In this document: positions 58,060 through 64,000 of the stretch, in pieces
How positions within the stretch are numbered: the first letter of the stretch is position 1
How the letters are laid out: each line of letters opens with the position of its first letter
NCBI RefSeq assembly: GCF_025685605.1
Contig: NZ_JAGTUT010000001.1
Span: 4,030,001-4,094,000 of the forward strand
DNA length: 64,000 nucleotides
Direction: 5' to 3'
Source of the DNA: Granulicella arctica
GTDB lineage: Bacteria; Acidobacteriota; Terriglobia; Terriglobales; Acidobacteriaceae
The notes under the pieces: model-generated
What the model saw: only the letters and a program-made list of their open reading frames with translations
What the model was told of the DNA's origin: nothing
Databases searched by the model: none
Program-made: the position numbers and the translations under genes

Positions 58060-60897
58060 TCAGTGTGATGTGGCGTTGAGTTTGACCAGGTCGGACTTGA
58101 GGGCCTCGAGCTTTTGACCGGCTTCGGCCAGCTTGCCAGCGGCGGTGAGGCGCTGGTAGTCGTCAAAGTTTCTGGTTGCTTCGGCGACGAGAGCGTTGAA
58201 GTTCGACGTGGGCTGGTCTGTCTGCTGCGGGGTAGTGGCGGAGGTGCCTGCCGAGGCCTGCGGCTTTTGCTGTGGCTCGGTTGCCGTTAGCGACGAGACA
58301 TCGCCACCGAAGAGAGAAGAGAGGGCGGCCTGAAAGGTGGTGCCGTAGGCGAGCTTATCCTGAAGGGCAAGGACAACGAGCCGGAGTTCGGGCATGGGAC
58401 TTTGCTGGGCCTGGAGATAGATGGGCTCGGCGTAGAGCAGTGCGCGACCGGTGGGGATGACCAACAGGTTGCCGCGTAGAACATGGGAGCCCTGCTGGTT
58501 CCACAAGGTAAGCTGGCCGGAGAGCTGGGCGTTTTGGTCGATGCGTGCTTCTACCTGTTGCGGCCCGTCGATGAGGCGCGTCTTTGGAAAGTTATAGACG
58601 GCTGTGGTTCCGTAGGCTGCGCCGTCGGAGCGGCCCGCGATCCAGCCTATGAGATTGTTGCGGTTGGCCGGGGTAAACGGAAGGATCTGAACGAACTCCT
58701 CGGCTGTGCCGCCGGGCAGCTTCATGAGGACATAGTTGGGTTGCATGGGCTGGACGGACTGCTGGCCGTTGGCGTCGCTGGTGGTTTCCGTGGCGACGGT
58801 CCAGAGATCCTCGCGATTGAAGAAGACCTCTGGACGGGTCATATGGTAGAGGCCGTAGACCTCTGACTGGAGCTTGAAGAGGGCTTCGGGGTAACGGACA
58901 TGGCGGCGGAGGTCTTCGGGCAGATGCGAGGCATCGGTGAAGAGGGTGGGGTAGATACGGCGGTAGGCGGCTATGACGGGATCGGTCGTGTCAAAGACGT
59001 AGAAGGTCGTGGAGCCGTTGTAGGCGTCGACGACGACCTTGACGCTGTTGCGCATGTAGTTGACGGAGGTATCGCCGAGCGCGTAGTGGGTGGAGTAGGG
59101 ATAGGTGTCGGAGGTGGTGAAGGCGTCGATGATCCATGAGAGACGGCCGTCGTCTCCAACGACCATGTAGGGATCCTGATCGAAGGTGAGAAAGGGCGCG
59201 AGGCGGGCGACGCGGTCGCGAATGTTCCGGTGCATGAGGAGGCGGCTATCGGGGGTGACGTCGTCGGAGAAGGGAAGGGTGCCGAGATCGCCGCGGTCGA
59301 AGGCAAGGATGATGCGGCGCAGGAAGCTGCCGATGGCGATGCCACCGGTGCCCTGATAGGAGGTGACATTGTTTGCCTGCCCCTGGGGGTAATCAAACTC
59401 CTGCTGGCGGGTCTTGACATAGACGTCAGTGTCGGTGAGTTCGCCGAAGTAGAGTTCGGGTCGCGTTACCTTGAGGCCGGGCACTGTGCTCTGCACGGGC
59501 ATGTTGCTGAGGAGGAGATTGGGTAGACCTTCGGGCGTGAAGCCGTTGACGGGATTCATGGTGATGCCGTAGCCGTGGGTGTAGATCAGCTTTTCGTTGA
59601 TCCAGTTACGGCTGCTTACGGGCAGCTTCGTGACGTTGAGTTCGCGGACGGCAAGCATGACCTGACGAAGGTTTCCATCCAGCATGTAGCGGTCGATGTC
59701 GATGTCGGGAAAGTCGTAGTAGGTGCGGATCTCCTGAACCTGCCGGAGAGTGTCCTGCAAGGCGCGCCAATCCCAGAGGCGGATGTTCCGGAGCGTGGGC
59801 TGATTGTGGCTTGCGTCGGCGGCCTGGATGGTGGCTTCAGCAGGGAACTCACTCTGTGAGAATTTATCAAGACCGTAGGCCTGACGGGTCATCTGGATGT
59901 TGTGGGCGATGTACGGCTCTTCGCGGACAAGCTGATTGGGCTTGACGATGAAGCTGGCAACGTACCAACTGACGATGGTGAGGACAGCATAGGAGAGGAC
60001 GGCGGGAAGAGGGGCGGCTACGATCCATGAGGCGCGGGAGCTTCGTGCGGCGTTGACGGCAGCGATGATTGCCCCAAGGATGAGGGCGATGGCGACGACG
60101 AGAAGGCCGCCGGTCATGATGTGGGCGCCGGTGTAGTCGACTCCGTCGAAGAGGGTGTGGTGATCGAGAAGGAGTTCGAAGCGCTCCACGAAGACGATCA
60201 TGGCGAGTACAAGGAGAAAGAAAGCACCCGTAAGGGAGAGGCCGCGCCATGGCGAGGGTGCCAGGCTGAGGCGTTTCGCACCGAGGGATCGGGAGCCGCT
60301 GGTGATGAGCAGGAAGAGCAGCGCAACGGCGCAGGTAGCGATGGCCAGGGTGAGCAGCCAGGTGTTGACGAGTCTCCACGCTGGAAGGGTGAAGAGGAAG
60401 AAGTTGAGCGGGCGGGAGAAGACGGGGTCGGTGACTGCGCCTGCTGCGTGTGGAGCGTACCAGAAGAGAGCGAGCGTGGGCCATTGGGCCATCATCGTCA
60501 GGCCGGTGAGCAGGGCGATGGCGATGGAGACGACGAGCGAGATGATGCGCAGGGCAGGAGCAACGGAGAGGTTGACGCTCTGGCCGCCGATGATGATCGC
60601 GTGGGCGGTGGGGAGATCTGCCTGGTGAGAGCGGCGGATGATGAAGAAGGCGCCATACAGAATGAGGAAGGTGATGATCGAGGAGAACAGGAAGACGGAG
60701 GACTCGATGACGAAGGTCTTCCAGAAGGCTGCGCCGTAGCCCAGCGACTCGAACCAGAGAAGATCGACCCAGCCGGCGAGTGCGATGCGGATGACGATCC
60801 AAAGGGCGAAGAGGATAACGGCTACGACCAGCAGACGGCGCCCACGATTGGGGCGACCTGGGTTCAGATAGTCCGGCGAGTCAATGTAGTTTGGCAA
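58060..60897 (-). CDS. UPF0182 family membrane protein
   Basis: A 945-residue membrane protein. About seven hydrophobic segments lie in residues 20-330, followed by a large extracytoplasmic domain with conserved WDWRALQDTLRQVQEIRTYYDFPDIDIDRY, YTHGYGITMNPVNGFTPEGLP, RFRR-free PELYFGELTDTDVYVKT and GTGGIAIGSFLRRIILAF. This matches UPF0182 throughout. A Gln/Thr-rich linker precedes a short C-terminal coiled coil. Function is unknown. It is unrelated to rhamnose use as far as I can tell and interrupts that region on the opposite strand. Confidence 0.92.
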   Translation of the reverse strand: MPNYIDSPDYLNPGRPNRGRRLLVVAVILFALWIVIRIALAGWVDLLWFESLGYGAAFWKTFVIESSVFLFSSIITFLILYGAFFIIRRSHQADLPTAHAIIIGGQSVNLSVAPALRIISLVVSIAIALLTGLTMMAQWPTLALFWYAPHAAGAVTDPVFSRPLNFFLFTLPAWRLVNTWLLTLAIATCAVALLFLLITSGSRSLGAKRLSLAPSPWRGLSLTGAFFLLVLAMIVFVERFELLLDHHTLFDGVDYTGAHIMTGGLLVVAIALILGAIIAAVNAARSSRASWIVAAPLPAVLSYAVLTIVSWYVASFIVKPNQLVREEPYIAHNIQMTRQAYGLDKFSQSEFPAEATIQAADASHNQPTLRNIRLWDWRALQDTLRQVQEIRTYYDFPDIDIDRYMLDGNLRQVMLAVRELNVTKLPVSSRNWINEKLIYTHGYGITMNPVNGFTPEGLPNLLLSNMPVQSTVPGLKVTRPELYFGELTDTDVYVKTRQQEFDYPQGQANNVTSYQGTGGIAIGSFLRRIILAFDRGDLGTLPFSDDVTPDSRLLMHRNIRDRVARLAPFLTFDQDPYMVVGDDGRLSWIIDAFTTSDTYPYSTHYALGDTSVNYMRNSVKVVVDAYNGSTTFYVFDTTDPVIAAYRRIYPTLFTDASHLPEDLRRHVRYPEALFKLQSEVYGLYHMTRPEVFFNREDLWTVATETTSDANGQQSVQPMQPNYVLMKLPGGTAEEFVQILPFTPANRNNLIGWIAGRSDGAAYGTTAVYNFPKTRLIDGPQQVEARIDQNAQLSGQLTLWNQQGSHVLRGNLLVIPTGRALLYAEPIYLQAQQSPMPELRLVVLALQDKLAYGTTFQAALSSLFGGDVSSLTATEPQQKPQASAGTSATTPQQTDQPTSNFNALVAEATRNFDDYQRLTAAGKLAEAGQKLEALKSDLVKLNATSH

Positions 60898-61022
60898 CGA
60901 TCCTCCGCGCCTACTTGCAGATATAGGGGCGTCTGCGATTCTACAGCCAGGGACTCAGGGATGATGGTGCGCTATTGGGAACTACGGTGGACCTCAGGCC
61001 TGGACCTGCGAAGATGGAAGCC

Positions 61023-62735
61023 ATGGTGAAGATGTTCGATGGCATTGCTCGGAAGACGGTTACACGAAGAGATCTTGTAGCGACAGCGCTGAAGACCATG
61101 GTGGTTGCTGGAGTGCCCGGCTCTCTTTTTGGACAAGCGCGTGGGGCGGGTGCTTCGATGCGCGCGATTAATATCGTGAATTTCATTCGTGCAGAGGAAC
61201 CGCGTGAGCCCATGGACCTGTTCCTGCCGGTACGCGAGCAGATGGCTTCGATCAAGGCTCACAGTCTGCCCGCCACGTGGCTTCTGCAGTACGACGCGAT
61301 GGTGGAGGGGCCCTTTGTCGCGTTCTTGAAGAAGGAGATGCCGGTGGATCATGAGGTCGGGATCTGGTTCGAGATGAATCGCAAAATCTGCGATGACGCA
61401 GGGATTGCGTGGCGCGGGAATCCACAGTGGGAGTGGGATTACCATGTGCCGGTGGCCTATGCCATTGGCTATACCCCAGACGAGCGACGCAAGCTGGTAG
61501 ATACGGCTATGACGACCTTCAGGCGAACCTTTGGCCGTGATGCGAAGTCGATTGCCTCGTGGAATCTGGATGCGATCACGCTGGCACACTTTTCTGACCA
61601 GTATGGTGTCGATGCGTTTGGGAATTGCCGCGACCAGTCGGCTACGGACGGGTTTACGACGTGGGGTGCGCCGATTGCGGCGTACTATCCGACTCGCGCG
61701 AATGGGTTGAGCCCGGCGCTCTCGAAGGAGAAGCAGATCAACACGCCGGTGTTTCGGATGTTAGGTCAAGACCCGGTCTACTACTACGATGACCTGCTGC
61801 GCTATCCGGATACGATGGAGCCGGCGTGGCCATCGGGTCAGTCGGAGATCTTTGTAGATCGCTTTCTGGAGATGATTGCGGAGAGTCCGACGCAGTCCGT
61901 TGGCTACGCGCAACTGGGCCAGGAGAATAGTTTTGGCTGGCCTGTTATGGCGAAGGCTTTCGACATGCAGATGGAGAAGCTTGCACAATTTCGAAGCCGC
62001 GGAGGCGTGACCATCGAGACGATGGGGGAGAGCGGGCGACGCTTCAAGCGTCTGTTCCATTCGACACCGACGCAGGCGCAGGTGATGCTGAAGGATCCTT
62101 TCGGCAGAGACCACCCTGCTGAGCGAACTGCCTGGTATCAGAGTAAGTACTATCGAGCGAATCTTCATTTTCGTGGCGATGAATTTTACCTGCGCGATTT
62201 GCACGTCTACGATGATCACTTTGCTGAGCCCTACCTGACGGAACCTGTACGGCAGCATGGGATCGAGCAGCGCATGCTTGCTGTGCTCGACGGGTATCAC
62301 TGGAGCGATGACAACGTGCGCGCGGGTCGCGCGGGTCTGCGGGCTATGGGTCGGTTTGTGTTGGTTGGTTTGGATCAATCGGTTACGCCGCTGTTGATGG
62401 AGGGGCTGCCGACGGTGACGGAGGCTGGGTCGACACTTCAGGCGAACGTGCCACTTCGTGGAGGAGGGACACTGGCGATTTTGTTCCGTGAGAGGACTGT
62501 GAGCTTCAGTGTGATGGGTAGAAACGCGGGCCTGCGACTTGGCCTGATCTTTGATTGGGTTGACGAGCACAGTGCGTTTCGGGAGATTTCTGTTGACCGG
62601 CTGCGTTATCGTTTTCGCGGCTTCGACTACTCTATTGGGGTGGTGAATGGAAAGCTGGCGCAAACTACGAGCGGAGTGCAGGTGTTGGGACTTGGTAGAA
62701 AGGAACTACTTCTCGACTTGGCCCAGATAGCCTGA
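61023..62735 (+). CDS. Tat-exported protein of unknown function, possibly glycan-active
   Basis: A protein of about 570 residues with a Tat-type leader (TVTRRDLVATALKTMVVAGVPGSLFG). The body has TIM-barrel-like spacing: AINIVNFIRAEEP, TWLLQYDAMVEGPFVAFLKKEMP, HEVGIWFEMNRKICDDAG, WEWDYHVPVAYAIGYTPDERRKLVDTAM, SIASWNLDAITLAHFSDQYG. Acidic and aromatic residues in likely loop positions suggest a polysaccharide-deacetylase- or glycosidase-like enzyme. I do not recognise the family. It precedes a GH106 rhamnosidase gene by 153 bases, and a TGGGAACTA word shared with the 54351 operator candidate lies upstream at 60976. Start uncertain (61023 or 61032). Confidence 0.7.
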   Translation: MVKMFDGIARKTVTRRDLVATALKTMVVAGVPGSLFGQARGAGASMRAINIVNFIRAEEPREPMDLFLPVREQMASIKAHSLPATWLLQYDAMVEGPFVAFLKKEMPVDHEVGIWFEMNRKICDDAGIAWRGNPQWEWDYHVPVAYAIGYTPDERRKLVDTAMTTFRRTFGRDAKSIASWNLDAITLAHFSDQYGVDAFGNCRDQSATDGFTTWGAPIAAYYPTRANGLSPALSKEKQINTPVFRMLGQDPVYYYDDLLRYPDTMEPAWPSGQSEIFVDRFLEMIAESPTQSVGYAQLGQENSFGWPVMAKAFDMQMEKLAQFRSRGGVTIETMGESGRRFKRLFHSTPTQAQVMLKDPFGRDHPAERTAWYQSKYYRANLHFRGDEFYLRDLHVYDDHFAEPYLTEPVRQHGIEQRMLAVLDGYHWSDDNVRAGRAGLRAMGRFVLVGLDQSVTPLLMEGLPTVTEAGSTLQANVPLRGGGTLAILFRERTVSFSVMGRNAGLRLGLIFDWVDEHSAFREISVDRLRYRFRGFDYSIGVVNGKLAQTTSGVQVLGLGRKELLLDLAQIA

Positions 62736-62888
62736 AGCGCGTCACTGCCGCTTACATCGAGCGTGGATGTGCCAGCGGCAGGCGGGCGGAGGATCACCAT
62801 TCGCACAGGAGTGTTGATGCGCTTGTAATCGGTCGCCACATAGAACGTCGATCTTCGGCGTCGCAGGGCACAGAGAGATAGTAGCTAT

Positions 62889-64000
62889 ATGATTCGAAGA
62901 GAATTTGTGAAGTTGATGTCGCTGACGGTGGGTGGATCGCCGTTCGTTCGCCTGGAAGATGTTCGAACAGGCTCTGCAGAACTGCCAGATGTTGGCTATG
63001 AGAAGTTAGCCGATGGCTCTATAGATTCGGATGAGCTTTTTGGACTCTTTGAAAAGCCAGCTAATCGATATCGACCTATGGTTCGCTGGTGGTGGAATGG
63101 TGACCGGGTTACTGGCGAGGAGGTGCTGCGAGAGCTTGATGTGATGCAAGCGGCGGGTATCGGTGGCGTTGAGATCAACCCGATCCGGTTTCCTGCTGAA
63201 GCTGATCCGATGAAGACGACGGCGCTGACGTGGATGAGCGACGAATGGGTCAAGGTTCTGGAGGTAGCGCTGCGCGGCACCAGGGAGCGCGGCATGACCT
63301 GCGACATGATCGTCGGCTCTGGCTGGCCTTATGGTGGCGAGTTTCTATCGCGCGAGGATCAGACGCAGATGGTTGCGCTTGGCACCAAGAACCTAACTGG
63401 GCCGGGGCGGGTTCGGCTTGCGCGTGCAGAACTGCTGGAGAGTGTAAGCCACAACCTGGTGTCGTCGTACAAGGATAGTCAAAAGGAATTGTTCGGCCTG
63501 CGCCTTGTACCTTCGCAGGTGGGCGCAGTGACTGCAGGTGTTGCCGTGGACGATCAACTTCACAAGGAGTTCATCGAACTTGATCTTCCAGCCGGGGAAC
63601 ACGTCCTCTACTTTCTTGTGAAGGTCACCGGCTTCATGGGTGTCATCAATGGAGCACCTGGTGCGACGGGACCAGTGTTGAACCACTATAGCGGTAAGGC
63701 AGTGGAACGATATCTTGACAGACTTTCGACGCGGCTTACCGCGAAGATCGGTCCGCTGGGTGAACACTTCAGGGCCTTCTTTACGGACAGCATCGAGTTG
63801 GAAGGGGCGAACTGGTGTGACGATATGTTTCCCGAGTTTCGTCGGCGGAGAGGATATGATCTTTCGCCATGGCTGCCGTTTGTGCTGTTCAAGGTCGGCG
63901 AGATGGGCAATGCAGTCTCCGAACAATATGGCGCATCGTTCTCCCCTAAATTCAAGGCGAAGACTGCTCTTGTCCGCTATGACTTTGAAACTACCAAGCA
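62889..64000 (+). CDS. GH106-type alpha-L-rhamnosidase (3' partial)
   Basis: The frame opens at ATG 62889 and remains open to the window end (370 residues visible). The leader MIRREFVKLMSLTVGGSPF is Tat-like. The body starts with YRPMVRWWWNGDRVTGEEVLRELDVMQAAGIGGVEINPI, strongly typical of GH106, followed by WVKVLEVALRGTRERGMTCDMIVGSGWPYGG and FFTDSIELEGANWCDDMFPEFRRRRGYDLSPWLP with candidate catalytic acids. GH106 enzymes remove alpha-linked L-rhamnose from pectic and other glycans, which fits the rhamnose pathway upstream. No strong Shine-Dalgarno is present. Confidence 0.85.
   Translation, partial: MIRREFVKLMSLTVGGSPFVRLEDVRTGSAELPDVGYEKLADGSIDSDELFGLFEKPANRYRPMVRWWWNGDRVTGEEVLRELDVMQAAGIGGVEINPIRFPAEADPMKTTALTWMSDEWVKVLEVALRGTRERGMTCDMIVGSGWPYGGEFLSREDQTQMVALGTKNLTGPGRVRLARAELLESVSHNLVSSYKDSQKELFGLRLVPSQVGAVTAGVAVDDQLHKEFIELDLPAGEHVLYFLVKVTGFMGVINGAPGATGPVLNHYSGKAVERYLDRLSTRLTAKIGPLGEHFRAFFTDSIELEGANWCDDMFPEFRRRRGYDLSPWLPFVLFKVGEMGNAVSEQYGASFSPKFKAKTALVRYDFETTK

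Noticed and set aside
62627..62839. 70-codon minus-strand frame crossing the spacer before the GH106 gene
   Set aside because: Half of it is antisense to the 61023 gene and the rest lacks a ribosome site. A decayed fragment is possible but unproven.

Overview
The window looks like chromosomal DNA from an Acidobacteriota of the Terriglobia/Acidobacteriaceae type (Granulicella, Edaphobacter or Terriglobus-like). This is inferred from high-GC coding, the mix of families (DUF1800, PIG-L deacetylases, exported Gfo/Idh oxidoreductase, UPF0182, many Tat or Sec exported carbohydrate-active proteins) and dispersed GAGCGAAGTCGAAGGACC-type intergenic repeats. I see no phage, insertion sequence, CRISPR array or rRNA. 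There is one tRNA (Arg, anticodon TCG).

Layout. 1-9.3 kb: end of an alpha/beta hydrolase, GH20 hexosaminidase, coiled-coil porin, uxaC, then a KdpD-type sensor kinase split into two divergently transcribed halves. 9.2-18.9 kb: large exported PIG-L protein, APC permease, msrPQ, DUF1800 protein, rnhB and a small PIG-L deacetylase. 18.9-25.1 kb: small hypothetical genes, tRNA-Arg, an HMA-fold protein, HAD phosphatase, TlpA-like lipoprotein, glycosyltransferase, two tandem PTPS-fold genes with folE, and truB. 25.2-30.3 kb: TesA-like GDSL esterase divergent from a YbbA/YbbP-type ABC transporter, then a cyclic-nucleotide-domain/DUF1003 protein. 30.5-36.2 kb: complete tripartite HME-RND metal efflux operon. 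36.3-42.6 kb: galKT, prolyl oligopeptidase, Gfo/Idh oxidoreductase and a Cys/His-motif protein. 42.6-45.1 kb: less GC-rich stretch with two orphan exported proteins, mini-repeats and an ArsR/SRPBCC pair.

45.2-64.0 kb is the most coherent region, a rhamnose-to-pyruvate locus: RhaT symporter, LutA, an unknown exported 755-residue protein, LutB, LutC, RhaI isomerase, an IclR-HTH/periplasmic-binding-domain regulator, a fused rhamnulose-1-P aldolase/dehydrogenase and RhaB kinase. After a UPF0182 gene come an unknown Tat-exported protein and a GH106-type alpha-L-rhamnosidase that runs off the window end. Together these would free rhamnose from polymers, import it, cleave it to DHAP and L-lactaldehyde, oxidise that to lactate and then to pyruvate.

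Mosaic intergenic repeats (three short modules in several combinations) separate many units. One module lies inside a reading frame at 42.3 kb. Several genes lack a Shine-Dalgarno and have a TAGAAT/TATAAT-like hexamer 5-9 bases before the start, suggesting leaderless transcripts. All functions are inferred by reading sequence and remembered family motifs; no searches were run.
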